Source: Emergomyces orientalis
Taxonomy: Eukaryota; Ascomycota; Eurotiomycetes; Onygenales; Ajellomycetaceae
Length of the DNA: 64,000 nt
Direction of reading: 5' to 3'
Assembly (NCBI GenBank): GCA_002110485.1
Contig: MOWL01000097.1
Coordinates: forward strand, 18,365-82,364
The position numbers were made by a program, and so were the translations under genes. The notes under the pieces are model-generated. The model was not told the origin of the DNA and made no database searches. It saw nothing but the letters and a program-made list of their open reading frames with translations. Below are positions 35,310-46,431 of this stretch, piece by piece (the first letter of the stretch is position 1; every line of letters begins with the position of its first letter).

Positions 35310-36293
35310 ATGACAAAACCTCCGATACTTCGCTCTAACAACAACCGAAAGCCGGAGCTATTGGATCTCATAGGCCTCTTCCCAGTAGTGTCCGTCCTTG
35401 TCCCCCATCTCGGCCTTGGTGATGTTCTGAACTTATCTCGCGTCAATTCCCATTACAGGGCCGTCCTACATGGCTTTGCGCTCCCTATCTCTGATCCTGA
35501 AGACTTCAACCCGGCCAATAGGAGGCGGATCAGGTCTGATATCCACATCGGAGACCACCAAACATCATACTGGAAAACGATAAAAAAGAGCGGACAACTC
35601 CTCTGCTCGGAGCCAATGCACACAAGAGGCCCGACTCCGCAGTTATGCAAATACTGCTCCTTGCCAGTCTGTGAAGCGTGCATTGTCAGAGTGAGCCCCA
35701 CCCCGCCTACCCCCAATATTCCCCACCCACATTCTCTGGGAGTGAACGAACTCTTTATAACATCTGTACCACCCCACTCAAAGGAGTCATTCCGCCAATC
35801 TACCTCAGCTTATAAAAGCCGCACCCGCCCCTTCTGCATCGACTGCTGGCTCTCCGGCAACCCCCACGACGGCCGGCGACCCTCCGCACCACCTCGCTCC
35901 ACGCCATATGATTTCACCCCCCTGGCCGGCGACTACTGCACTTGCGCCGCCAAAGACGGTTGGGTGTGTTCAAAATGCCGCGAGATCCAGGTCCGCACGG
36001 GCCAGGAGCCGATTCAGACCTGCATTGGCGAAGGTTGTGCTAAGCCGCCAGGCAAGGACAGTGATCGGAGGAGGATTTGTTTGTGGTGTCATTTGCCTCT
36101 TGTTGCGCGACCGTCTATGGATCAGTGGAGGGAAGGGTATGTGGAGAGGCATGCGCTCTCGGAATATAGTCGACGGGATGGATTGAATGGTGTCTGTGAG
36201 ACGGACGAGGAAGAAATGGAAGGGGAGGGAAGAGGAGAGGAAGCTGACGATGGTGATGCGGTCACGGAGATGGAGATTGATAGCCCGCGATAA
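35310..36293 (+). CDS. F-box-like, cysteine-rich fungal protein
   Basis: A single exon encodes 327 residues. Residues about 15-60 (LLDLIGLFPVVSVLVPHLGLGDVLNLSRVNSHYRAVL contains the pattern, in parts) resemble an F-box, the module that docks substrates on SCF ubiquitin ligases. A series of cysteine pairs follows, likely binding zinc: CKYC at 113-116 with Cys121 and Cys124, FCIDCW near 178, CTCAAKDGWVCSKC near 213-226, CIGEGC and CLWCHLPL. The C-terminus is strongly acidic. This combination recalls uncharacterised fungal F-box proteins. The ATG at 35310 is the only reasonable start. Target and zinc sites are inference. Confidence 0.8.
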   Translation: MTKPPILRSNNNRKPELLDLIGLFPVVSVLVPHLGLGDVLNLSRVNSHYRAVLHGFALPISDPEDFNPANRRRIRSDIHIGDHQTSYWKTIKKSGQLLCSEPMHTRGPTPQLCKYCSLPVCEACIVRVSPTPPTPNIPHPHSLGVNELFITSVPPHSKESFRQSTSAYKSRTRPFCIDCWLSGNPHDGRRPSAPPRSTPYDFTPLAGDYCTCAAKDGWVCSKCREIQVRTGQEPIQTCIGEGCAKPPGKDSDRRRICLWCHLPLVARPSMDQWREGYVERHALSEYSRRDGLNGVCETDEEEMEGEGRGEEADDGDAVTEMEIDSPR

Positions 36294-37321
36294 TATTTGA
36301 CTTTTGAAAATTTTCTTCTTTTGAACTTATTATTAAGGAGCTAAGAAGATTGATCTAAACAATCTATTTGAGTGAATCTCTGTCCGCTGGCGGGTTGATG
36401 ATGATATATATCCACTATAAAAGAGGAGAGGTAGCTCTTAACATGCTGACATCCTGGGACACGAAGAAAGGGAGTGCTTGAAAAAGCCCAAAAAGCAAAC
36501 CCTTTTAGGCTGAATGGGAAAGGAAAACTGTGGAATACCTAATATTTGTCCCATTTCTTTTGGAAAAAAAATTTTGGGCAGGATTTTACCAACCATGGTC
36601 TCCGCCCTCTCGGGAACGGGCCGGAACTGGGGAGGGGTCCTGCAAAAGCTAAATGGATAAGGGGGAAAGAAAGAATGTGGCGCGGGAGGGAGCGCCAACA
36701 ATATTCCTGTTCATTGGCTATTGGAATTTGGATAGTTTATAATTCCGAATTATTCTTTTATTTAAAAAGAAAAAAAAGTAATATAGCAGATACTCAAAAA
36801 GTATTCCGCATATAGAAAACTGTTAGAGAAGGGCAATAACAGGAGGAATAATAATAGCATACCACCCCAAGAATGCACCAGCCAGTTATCAAGTCCAATC
36901 CGCACACAATGGAGTAAACTACTTATCCTTAGGAACGCAAGAGAGAGAGAGAGGGAGAAATATGAAGAAAATGGAGAGGGAAAATCTTTGCTTTGGTCAG
37001 AGACAAAAAAGCCCAGCGCCGGCCCCCACCCATTGAGTCTAATGAAATTGGGTGCTAGCTACCGTACACATAGATTCCACTCTAGATATTGTATCTCACA
37101 GCCCCAAGGCAATTTTCAACCGGGTTGGTAACCAGTACCGATTCCGTCATATACGCAGAAAGATATTGAACAGAGAGGAAAAGGGAAGAAGGGAAAAAGG
37201 GAAAAAAAGAAGTAGAACCACCTTCAACTCCGAATAACTAACTAATTAAGTAGTTACGTAGGCATCCATTGGAGCTGAATTTCATTGAAAATGTAATGTA
37301 AAATTTTTTTTTGGGGCGGTT
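36294..37321. other. Intergenic between convergent genes
   Basis: This is the 3' region of the F-box-like gene and of verprolin. An AG-rich tract lies near 36941-36955. I see no gene. Confidence 0.5.
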
Positions 37322-38856
37322 TCACCCCAGCGCCGAAAGATCCAACGGAACACTACTTCCCCGCCCAGCTCTATACAACTTCTGGCCACCGCGGAACTCC
37401 CTGGGCTTCGGAAACAGCGACTCACTCTGGAATTTAAATCTTGGATCCTCTATCCGTATCCTTTGCGCCCTGCTCGGAGAATTACTACCTAAGGAACTGG
37501 GTCGTGGCAAGGAACCACCATTTGTAAGTGTATAGTTGCTTGGGTCAAGTAGTGAGCGGTGAGGTTGTTGCGCTTGTTGTGGCTGCTGAGGTATCTGGTG
37601 TTGATGTTGTTGGTCTGCAAACGATGAGGGGCGTGAGGTGAGTGGTGTTGATAGTAAAGAAGAGGTTCGCGCGGATGAGGGAGGGGAAGATTGTGGGGGT
37701 AGGGGTGGAGGTGCTGGGGGTACGGATGGAGCCGATGTCGGTGGGGGTGGGGGTGGAGCTGCTTGCGAAAAAGCGTTTCTCGCGGCCTGCATGGCGATTG
37801 AGGCCGCTGAAGCGGCTGCATGGGGCCCGTTGGCAGTAGGTGGAGCTGAGGGTGGTGGGGGTGGAGGGGTCGATCGCGATGGTGGTGGTCGGGGTGCGGC
37901 AGCTGCTGGAGGAGGGGGGGGAGCAGACGGTGGGGGAGGAGCAGGTGATGTAGATGAAGGTGGTGGTGGAGGAGCTGCTGGTGGAGGTGGAGCAGAGACC
38001 TTTCGAACGGAAGTCGGGGGAGCAGGGGGTTTTACTCCTGGAAATGGATGGGGTCGTGCAGGGGTCTCCGGTGCTGATTTGGTGGAGAGAAAAGAGATTG
38101 ATGATGAAGGTCTCCCTGAAAGTCGCGGGGGAAGTTTTCGCAGGTTTGCAACTAGAGGGTTCTCAGGGGGTTGTGGAGCGCCGCCAGGTGTTGGAGGTGG
38201 CGCACGAACGCTTGGGGCTCTGGAGGATGGTTGTTGTGGAGCACTGCCAGTGGGAGCCCAGGGGCCTGGTTTTCGAGAGCTTTCGGAATCTGAAAGGTAT
38301 GAAGCATCTGCATTCGCGCCCGTATCAATCCCACCGCGCTTCTTAAGCTTGGGCATCCCGCCAGCAAATAATCCACCTAATTGAGGCGCTGAAGGGACGG
38401 TCCCGCTTCCACCACCAACACCAGCACCAGCACTGGTTCCTCCACGGCCCTCATCACTATTACTCCGCAATCGATTTCCACCAGGAACTGGAGGGGCTAA
38501 TCCACCAGGAGGTTTGAACATGCCGGGTACGGGTGGGGCTCCACCGATTGGAGGGCCACCTGACGCTCCTGACGGCTTTCCAACCATAGGGGCTGATCTG
38601 TCATTTGTTACGGCTTTCTTGAGACGGGCACCTTTCGTAATGTCTGTGAGAAGAGCTCCCTAAGAATGTATTATTAGTTGGGAGGACTACGTTCGAGTGT
38701 GAATCTTTGGGAGTGAAAGCGTACCCGGTCTTGCGTCGCTGCTTTTGGAGCCCTGCCTGGTAGGTTACTGGCCTTGCGAGGAGCACCGGCAGCAGGAGGA
38801 GGTGGAGGAGGGCCACCAGCCATAGGAGGTGGCGGGGGCGGAGGAGGAGGAGGCAT
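37322..38856 (-). CDS. Verprolin/WIP-family actin regulator
   Basis: Two exons (38856-38725 and 38659-37322) encode 489 residues. The N-terminus is a proline run typical of profilin and SH3 ligands. A WH2 actin-monomer-binding motif begins at residue 45 (GALLTDITKGARLKKAV, then TNDRSAP). The intron falls directly before it. A second WH2-like piece, GGLFAGGMPKLKKRGG, follows near residue 125. The middle and C-terminal parts are dominated by Pro-rich repeats. The tail RIEDPRFKFQSESLFPKPREF is the WASP-binding end of WIP/Vrp1 proteins. The protein links WASP (Las17/Bee1) and Arp2/3 to cortical actin patches and endocytosis. It is divergent from the gene at 39321, 464 bp away. Confidence 0.93.
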
Positions 38857-39320
38857 GTTGCCTTGTAGCAGTGGTAGCTAGCAGTTCTGCGGGCAGTCGT
38901 CAAGGGCGAAGGGTGGGCGAGAGGCGGAAGGCTGCAGGCGGGTAAGGAAGACAGGAGTTTACAGTCTATTACGAGGCAGGAAAGGGGGATTAACTCCCAC
39001 AGCACGGCCTTAACATAGGACCGCTTGTAAATATATTTAGGTGTCTTGGTGACTATACAAAAGTGGGAGTGGAGTATGTATGATTGTGCAGAAGGTAAAG
39101 AAGTTGAGGTTCATGCAGTATGATGTCCTATTATATACATGATACATCACCACTTTGTCACCACTTGTGGCGCGGCCTGGGTCGGGTTTCCCGGCGTGGT
39201 TTAGCGGCATCGGCTTAGGTAAGGCTCAGTATATCGCGAGTTCTGCAACCAGACTGAGCTTGATATCAACATTGATACAACGACCTTGAGGATAACTACA
39301 GGTTGTCTTTCTTTCTGTAA
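38857..39320. other. Divergent promoter region
   Basis: These 464 bp lie between verprolin (minus) and the mitochondrial protein gene (plus). They must serve both promoters. No other feature is seen. Confidence 0.5.
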
Positions 39321-40634
39321 ATGAAGCGCGTTACGCTTCAAGCCCCGAGGAGGGCTCATGGCTCAGTTTGCCAACTTTGCCAATTTTCGAGACCTTTTCC
39401 ACGTCGACATAGAGCTCTTCACAACCCTTCAATTTCAACATCTCCCCGATTAAACATCCTACCCCCAAAGGTCACACACCAAAGACGGGATTTTGGCCCA
39501 GCGGTTGATCTGCAGAATGGCGTTGCGCGAAGGTTTGCATCGGGTGTTCCTAGCACGGAGGCGAATGGTGATCCTGATGCCATGCTTCAGGAGGTCATGG
39601 GGGAATACAACGCCATAACCACCTCCCCCCGCGTTCCTTCAGACGAAGCCGTTGGACAATTCCTACAGCGCTGCAGCCAGCTTGTTGAAATAACAGTCTC
39701 GAACAACTACAAGGCAACTCCACCTCCCGCCCCGCGAAGTGATAACAATGCCACTTCGTCCCTCCTTGACCTCGATGTCGAGAATGGAGGAAATGGCAAC
39801 ACAGCTTCCGTCGTCCAAACAACTCCTAAAAAATCAACCAAGACACACTCAAAAAAATCAAATTTCCAAAATAAAGCAGCTATTGAAGTATCATCAATGC
39901 TGAACGAATTCCTCCGCGACCCCAAAATTTTCATTTCCCCCGATATCCTCCGCCAATACACCCTGATGCAAGCACAGCTCAAACAGGCCGAATACTTTCC
40001 CGAAATCTTCTCACTTTACGCCACGAAGCTAATCCCTGATGATAACGGTTCCAACATTACCTACCGTAAAGCCAACCCAAAAACAGTCAAGAACGCAATT
40101 CCACAAGAACTCGCAAACATCGCCCTCGATACCGCCATTGAGAAAAAGAACCTACCCCTCTGCCTCGCCATCATAGATGAATCTTTCTGCAAGCCAGCTT
40201 ACTACCGGTCGAAGATCTTTCGCAAAGCCGCTCTGCCATTGGCGGGTCTAGCTACCGCCCCAACAGCAGCCTATGCTGCAGCGTCATATATATCCACCCT
40301 CCAAACGGCCATGGAACCCAATACCGCACTCTGGGTTTCGTTTTCGGCTATCCTTGCGTATATAGGCTTTACGTCGTCTATTGGTATGGTTGCGATCACT
40401 ACGGCGAATGATCAGATGATGCGCGTGGTTTGGATACCTGGCATGCCGTTGCGGGAGCGCTGGCTGCGCGAGGAGGAGCGCGCGGCTATGGATAAGGTTG
40501 CGGTCGCGTGGGGTTTTAAGGATCCGAGGAGGATTGGGGAGGAGGAAGGAGAGGAATGGGAGAGTTTGAGGGAGTTTATTGGGATGCGGGGGATGATTTT
40601 GGATAAGACGGATTTGATGGAGGGGATGGAGTGA
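39321..40634 (+). CDS. Probable mitochondrial inner-membrane protein, fungal-specific
   Basis: A single exon encodes 437 residues. The first about 70 residues are rich in Arg, Ser and aliphatics without acidic residues until late, typical of a mitochondrial presequence (ending near RRFASG). A soluble middle contains a Lys/Ser linker and a helical region (LNEFLRDPKIFISPDILRQY) reminiscent of helical-repeat RNA-binding proteins. Two hydrophobic segments lie at about residues 305-330 (PLAGLATAPTAAYAAASYIS) and 334-358. The C-terminal domain has the conserved-looking block WIPGMPLRERWLREEERAA and ends in acidic residues. I recall related uncharacterised proteins across Pezizomycotina but cannot name one. 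Targeting is prediction from composition. Confidence 0.75.
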   Translation: MKRVTLQAPRRAHGSVCQLCQFSRPFPRRHRALHNPSISTSPRLNILPPKVTHQRRDFGPAVDLQNGVARRFASGVPSTEANGDPDAMLQEVMGEYNAITTSPRVPSDEAVGQFLQRCSQLVEITVSNNYKATPPPAPRSDNNATSSLLDLDVENGGNGNTASVVQTTPKKSTKTHSKKSNFQNKAAIEVSSMLNEFLRDPKIFISPDILRQYTLMQAQLKQAEYFPEIFSLYATKLIPDDNGSNITYRKANPKTVKNAIPQELANIALDTAIEKKNLPLCLAIIDESFCKPAYYRSKIFRKAALPLAGLATAPTAAYAAASYISTLQTAMEPNTALWVSFSAILAYIGFTSSIGMVAITTANDQMMRVVWIPGMPLRERWLREEERAAMDKVAVAWGFKDPRRIGEEEGEEWESLREFIGMRGMILDKTDLMEGME

Positions 40635-40947
40635 TTGGGGAGGTGGCTAGGGTGTACTTTGTTCCCATAATTTTGAATGCTGTTTATGTATATATATTAC
40701 CGGTTCTTTACCATCTTAGAATTAGATTATTTTCTTGGATTTGAGAGAAATTGGTGCGGATGTCTATGTCTCTTAACACTGGTAAAAGGGCAAGAGAAAT
40801 GCAGCTCTACGATCAAGTCTACTGAATAGAATAATAGTCTGATTCAGGCGGGGAACAATCATATTTCGTTAATGTATATTTTGCATATACTTAAATCCCA
40901 CCCAGTTTGATGGCAAACATGACCCACACAACCCAAAAGAGGGTGTA
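40635..40947. other. Intergenic between convergent genes
   Basis: A short 3' region shared by the mitochondrial protein gene and uL1. No gene is seen. Confidence 0.5.
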
Positions 40948-41920
40948 TTAATACAATCTCTTGGGTGGGGACATGGAAGCCTTGATTGTCAAGCTGCCAA
41001 CGTTCTGCCATCCCTTCTTCAACAAGCTGACAAGGTAGTTGATGGCCAACATGATGTTGGAGATCAGCTCGTCCTCAGTCATCCCGACGTTGCCAACCGC
41101 AACACCGAGACACAGAACCTTCTTCAGCTGGAACTTGATGGTGGACTTGACGTCGTTGATCTTGTTGGTGAGGTCTTCGGCGTGGGAGACCGGGGTGGGG
41201 AATTTACCGGCTACAAGACACAAATGTTGTTAGATTATTGTTCTACGTAAGCATATGATAAAAAATTGGGGGGGAAATAACAACGAACCCTTGGAGAGAC
41301 CAGGTCCCAAAAGACGAGGAACCATCTTGATGATGCTGTCGGAGGCGATGAAGGCATCATACTTGCGGGCCAGCTTCTTGATGAGCTTCTTGTTCTTGTT
41401 CAGCTTCTTCAAGTCCTCAGTGGACATGGAGTCAACACCCAGATGCTTGGCACGATCGATATCATGCTGGTCACCGAGGACACTATTCAAATAGAAGAAG
41501 AAAAAGATGCAAGTCAGCATATATATAGATAACTTTCAGTATAGTAGCTCCGTTTTCGCTTCTTATTTCAATGTGCCAGTGTTGATGTGAAGCAGAAATT
41601 TGACAAAACGCACCAGATGCTCATTCCAGGGCGGGGAACGGATGGCAGCTTGATGGTGCCGGAGAAACGCTTGTCACGCTGAGGATCATAGTTCTTCAAG
41701 CCGATCTGGAGTTCGACGGTCTCGAGGAAATTCCTCTTCTTCTCGTTCAGGGAGTAATCGAGGAGTTGTTGGACATTTTGGCGCACTCCGGCTGTGGTGA
41801 GAAATGAGATATTTAGCCTTCATAATAAATTTTGATCATGTTGGCCCATAGTAAGGCACATATGCTGTGCATCCGGCTTGTAATTTGGGGTTCAAACGTA
41901 CCGACTGTGATTTTCGACAT
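40948..41920 (-). CDS. RPL1: 60S ribosomal protein uL1 (L10a)
   Basis: Four exons (41920-41902, 41791-41614, 41482-41289, 41210-40948) give exactly 217 residues, the normal length of eukaryotic uL1/L10a. The first exon encodes only MSKITV plus one base, a common layout in fungal ribosomal protein genes. Family blocks are LLDYSLNEKKRNFLETVELQIGLK (partly quoted), KRFSGTIKLP, GPGLSKAGKFPTPV and the tail MSPPKRLY. uL1 forms the mobile L1 stalk that handles deacylated tRNA at the E site. All introns are GT-AG and in phase. The promoter lies within 41921-42621. Confidence 0.95.
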
Positions 41921-42621
41921 GATGGCGACAGTCTTCCAGAAGAAATTGATTCTTATGGTGAGGATTTGCGCTTGGGGAACAAAAAGATCAGGAAGTTCGG
42001 TGCAAATGTTGATGTTGAAATATCTGAGCGAGTTCGAATGTGGAGGTGTCTAGCCGCATTCGGTCTGGTTCAGCCCTAATATCATATAATTGAGCACGTG
42101 ACCACATAAGAGGCTCTAAAACTTCAGATTTGTTGACCTTCAGTTGTGCAAGATGGTGTATTTCTAAAACATGAAATAAGAGGAAAGCAATTACAGATCT
42201 AGATATGTATCGTTTCCAGAAACAGGCTAATTGGAAACTCCCCAGATGATTACCCACAACTTTTGCTATCCCCTCGAACCTGTTCGCTGTTTCTGGGGCT
42301 GGCTCTTTTCGCAAACACCCAAGGTCTAATCAGACAGGTTCATAGCAGAAAAGTTGCCCTATCAATTATTATTTCTTTATATCGAATCATTATCAAGACT
42401 ACAATAGGTCGAGTACAAATCATAGGTGTGTGCATCAAGTCATAACCTTGTGCAAAGGAAACGGAAAAGAACAAATGTCGCGCAAAGTTTTGCACATCTG
42501 GCCAGTCAGAAACCATCCGTCTCCTAGCAGAACAATCAATTGGAAAATAGCTAGTCTATCCCTGGGTAAACTCCAGAGCTCCATCGACTACTAATTCCAG
42601 ATACGTTGCTTCGAATAGAGC
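41921..42621. other. uL1 promoter region and 3' flank of next gene
   Basis: No gene is seen. This should carry the ribosomal-protein promoter, but I could not point to a specific factor site with confidence. Confidence 0.45.
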
Positions 42622-43633
42622 CTAATCCGAGTAGGCGACCTCGATCATAGCCTTCTCTACACAATTTGCCCATCCAGGATACTGATACCGTCAGTTTTAT
42701 ATCAGTCATTTGCAACGCAACCGTGGGGGAATAAGCGAAATGCATACCATAGCCCTAGCCCAAAGACATATCACATCACCAGGTTGGAGCGCACGGACAA
42801 ACCCTTCCCCAGATCCATTACCGGTATCTCCTTTTGATCTTGGCTGTTGTCTCTCGCCATCATCACCCTCTAACATCCATACAATTCTATGAGCCTGGAT
42901 TTCTCCTGTTGCAACTTTGTTTACCTGGACAATCCAGGTAAGAATATCTTCGTTGTCATCTGTCACAAAATCCCATCCGAATCGTCGGTAGGCTTCGGAG
43001 TAATCAGCGGGTGTTCTATAGTTGGCTGCCGGTCCTATAGTTGGTGGTGGCTCTACTCCGAACTCGGAATGACTGAGACGACGGAGTATCGTTACTTCGA
43101 ACCATGAGAAAGCACAGTTATAGGTTCCTAGATGGAACCCACGCCATGTCAACATTGTCCAATCATTTCAAATTCATTGAAAGGGAATGGCGCATACCTT
43201 TCGTTCCCGACTCGCCGCCCCACCCTTGATCATGGCTAGCGATCTCAAATCTCACAGCCTCAAGTTTCAAATCCCTCAGCTCGAGCCCGTTCTGCTTCAA
43301 CTCTCGGATCTGAGGCCCTTTGAGAATCAACCTGTATACCCCGGGGCCACGTGAGGAGATGTTAAAAACACGATCGGGGTTAAACGTAACCACATCCTTT
43401 ACAGCATAATTGGCAAAGTCGAGGATTATGTCTGCAATTTCTGTGGGTAGAGCAGGCTGGGTAGATTTAAGCAATGCACGGACGAGCCCAACATCAGTTG
43501 GGGAAGGGGAGTATGGCGGAGGAGTAATGGAGTTTTCAGCAGTGGATTCAGTGGGGATTTCGGAAGAAGTTGTGGCAGTTGGTTGAGTTGAGGGTCCAGG
43601 GCGGAGGGTGAATCTCCGAATAAACGCTGACAT
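42622..43633 (-). CDS. Conserved fungal protein with F-box-like start, function unknown
   Basis: Three exons (43633-43198, 43127-42748, 42681-42622) encode 291 residues. After a Ser/Thr/Pro-rich N-terminus, residues about 65-80 contain LPTEIADIILDFA, similar to the first helix of an F-box. The main domain includes LKLEAVRFEIASHDQGWGG, a TYNCAFSWFE block, AHRIVWMLEGDD, RALQPGDVICLWARAM and the short final exon YPGWANCVEKAMIEVAYSD. I recall this as a widespread fungal domain of unknown function, found alone or fused to others. Its pattern of short beta strands suggests a sandwich fold. The last 60-nt exon is well supported because it completes the conserved end. Confidence 0.8.
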
Positions 43634-44355
43634 TGTGAGTGAGAATAAAATCTTTATTTGTGGAAAAGGGATATGCCTGGATGAGCAGCAGGTACTTTGG
43701 CCAAACGACCCACTAAGAACTGCTGCGGTAATGAATAATCGAATTTTGATAACTGGCATACGATGTTCGATTTAAATGCTTTTGGCAATGCGTTAGTCAA
43801 TTGATAGATGCCATGGTTGAAGACCATAAAGCGATCAGAGACAGATCTCACTTGCAAAATATATCGGTGTCCTATCAAATATTACATTGAGTTACTTCAA
43901 ATTCTAAGATTGGGTTCCGTGGAAATGACGAGTTCAGCTGCTTGCACAAGAAGCATGACGCCACGAAGGAAGTTGGATTGCATTGAGCAATGGCGAGTTG
44001 GCTGGCTGGAACCAAGGTCTGGGGCAACAACGGCATTTCTTGGCACTATATCACGTGCCTGAATACTTTCAAGTTTTATTTCTGAGGATAAAAGCGTTCT
44101 ATAACTAATTTGTAAATTAATTTTTGCGTTTGTCATTCGAAACAAAAATATAGATGAATTAATATACTACGCATTTATTAATTCAAAAGGAAGTTGTGTT
44201 TGAAAGCAGATAGTATCCAATGCGTGGATAGAAATGTCAGCGACCAGGCCGCATCAGCCATCCCGCACGCACCACCCCATTGAATTTAACCTGTCGAAAT
44301 GTCTTAACTCTCCATAAACGTGCGGAATGTTTGACTTTTGAAACCCCAGTATCCT
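43634..44355. other. Intergenic
   Basis: The promoter region of the preceding minus-strand gene and the 3' flank of the acetyltransferase. No gene is seen. Confidence 0.45.
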
Positions 44356-45078
44356 TCATCCAGACCTCTCTCCAAACAACTCTACAAGTTTCCCCATTGT
44401 CACCTGAGGGATTTCTACACCATGGCCAGCCTCGAGTGCAGGATCATCTGGAAGGACACTAAATCCACACCCTTCATATAGTCTCTGAGCAGGTGCATTA
44501 TTCGCCTCCACCCAGAGACCTATGTTTGCCCTTGACGCTCGCATAGAAATAGCTTCCACCCGCGCAGCCTCAACGCTTGCTCCGACAAGCTTGCGTCCGA
44601 GACCTTGTCTCCTTGCCTCAACCAAAACACACATGGACAAGGCTACATAAGCAGCCTCGAAGCCTGCCATCGATGCTGGATTCGGAGGTTCAGTAAGATT
44701 CGCTGGAGGGAGAAAGGGTTTCCATGGAGTATTGGATTCGGATCCATCTGCGGGGAGTGCTCTGGGTCCAAAGAGCACTATTATTCCCAGCCATTCGCTC
44801 CGTGTCAATTGTTCTACGTCGTTAATATCCACACCACCTGTTTCTCGTGTGCGAACGGCGGCAAATGTTTTCGCCAGTGGGTTCTGGAGTCGTTCAGCCC
44901 AGGTTGCATCGTCGAATTTGGACTCTCTTTCGTACGTCGAAGAAAATGCCTTGGGGTCCTCTTTCAGTGCACGGAGACGGGCAGTTTTGTATCGTTGACA
45001 TAGTAGCTCCATGGATGATGAGAGCAGATTTTGAGGGACGCAGATAACTTTTGTTTCAAGCGCCATTTCGCCGGACAT
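44356..45078 (-). CDS. GNAT-family N-acetyltransferase
   Basis: A single exon encodes 240 residues. The acetyl-CoA-binding motif A is clear: VALSMCVLVEARRQGLGRKL, with RRQGLG at 156-161 as the pyrophosphate loop. Motif B follows with NNAPAQRLYEGCGF (193-206), where the Tyr is the likely general acid. N-terminal helices include KEDPKAFSSTYERE, found in many fungal GNATs. The acyl acceptor cannot be predicted. The open frame extends upstream to a GTG at 45093, but the first ATG is at 45078 and is preferred. Confidence 0.88.
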   Translation of the reverse strand: MSGEMALETKVICVPQNLLSSSMELLCQRYKTARLRALKEDPKAFSSTYERESKFDDATWAERLQNPLAKTFAAVRTRETGGVDINDVEQLTRSEWLGIIVLFGPRALPADGSESNTPWKPFLPPANLTEPPNPASMAGFEAAYVALSMCVLVEARRQGLGRKLVGASVEAARVEAISMRASRANIGLWVEANNAPAQRLYEGCGFSVLPDDPALEAGHGVEIPQVTMGKLVELFGERSG

Positions 45079-46431
45079 AGAAATAGATATCACTTCGTGA
45101 TTTCAAGATACAAGTGTGTCAAAAATTAGCTGTTTAATGACCACCAGATGCCCTGATTGGTTCAGGTTTTCGAGCACAAGGCCGTTTATCATTTATTCCC
45201 AAGGAGAAGAGTTGGATGTCTCTCAACTCGATACTTCAGATATTCCTGGCTTTGAGTCATTAGTTAGAGCAGCCCAAAATCACGTGCATTGCCTGGGGTG
45301 AGGCTCTCTGGTGGCATTGCTAGGTACCTACCTGGGTAGTTAGGGGTGCAAACCAATAAGCGGTTGTATGGAGCTAAAAATATACCAAATACCCGAGCTC
45401 CGCGCTGCGAAAAATTGATAGGTAACATTTGGATCATTCAACATTCTTCCAGAATCCGGTTATTCTTCAGGTATTCCTGATACAATTCCAAAATCAACGG
45501 CGCGGGGGCTGGCCTGGACGGATTATATACTGAATTGTTTCGGAACAATGGCATCTTCCAAGCGTCGCAGCCTCATAGCACGCGAGCGCCGCCAGTAGCA
45601 CGGCAAAAAGGCCCACAATCATTCATCTTTTCATGCTTTCGTCCATTCATTCGATAGGAGGCCCAAAGGAAAACAGAGGAGTCGCTGTCAAGGCACAAGA
45701 CAGAAATATCCCTGGATATGTATTTCGGTATCCTCAATCATGATTGTAATGCCGTAAATCGATCGATTCTTAAGCCATGTCGCATCGTAGCCGCGGGCTT
45801 TCGATATGCCAGCGAAAGTCCGAACAGATACAGTAGTTACATGAACGATAATAATTAGCGCCCAGGTATTTCCCTGGGAAAAAACACAGCAGTTTGATGT
45901 TGTCAGCACAGCAGGAGGGATGGGTCCATGGATTATGTGGATGTTGGCAAAGCAGCTCCCTATCTCCTAAATATAGCGTTTGTAATGGTCACCCAAAACG
46001 GTATCTACTCTTTCATCTGATTGCCCAAAACGAACAAAATGGTCTTGTGCGTGAGGCAGTAGGCAGCTAGCGGGCTGAAAATTTGGTGGTGGAGGGGGTT
46101 GCTCTGCGCTGCATACTCCCGTGGCCCCCATGCATCCAACCAACCACCGGCCTTGTTCGTGAGCCGCAGCTGACGATCGAATCCTGGGGGTGGTCGAGCT
46201 CGGTGAGAGTCCCTTGTGAGTGGTCACGCGTAGCGCCCGTGCTTTGGCCTCCTCTACGCAGTAAGGTCGCGGTGATAGCCTCAAAGTTTCCCTGCTTTCA
46301 ATTGAAATAGATAGATAGATATATATATATAGTATATATCTCCCCTTGCAATCTCGTTTTTACTGTTTCAACAATTAACCATGTTGAATTGCTGAAGCTG
46401 GAAACGTAGATACATTCAACAAACCGTTAAT
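45079..46431. other. Intergenic between divergent genes
   Basis: About 1.35 kb lie between the starts of the acetyltransferase (minus) and the CorA-like gene (plus). An (ATAG)/(TA) microsatellite lies at 46308-46337. No gene is seen. Confidence 0.45.

Noticed and set aside
37638..38384. Plus-strand 248-codon Gly-rich frame
   Set aside because: It is the antisense shadow of the proline-rich verprolin coding sequence.
39185..39260. Possible tRNA-like stretch (GGTTTAGCGGCATCGG)
   Set aside because: I could not fold a cloverleaf with acceptor, anticodon and T arms. No tRNA could be supported anywhere in the window.
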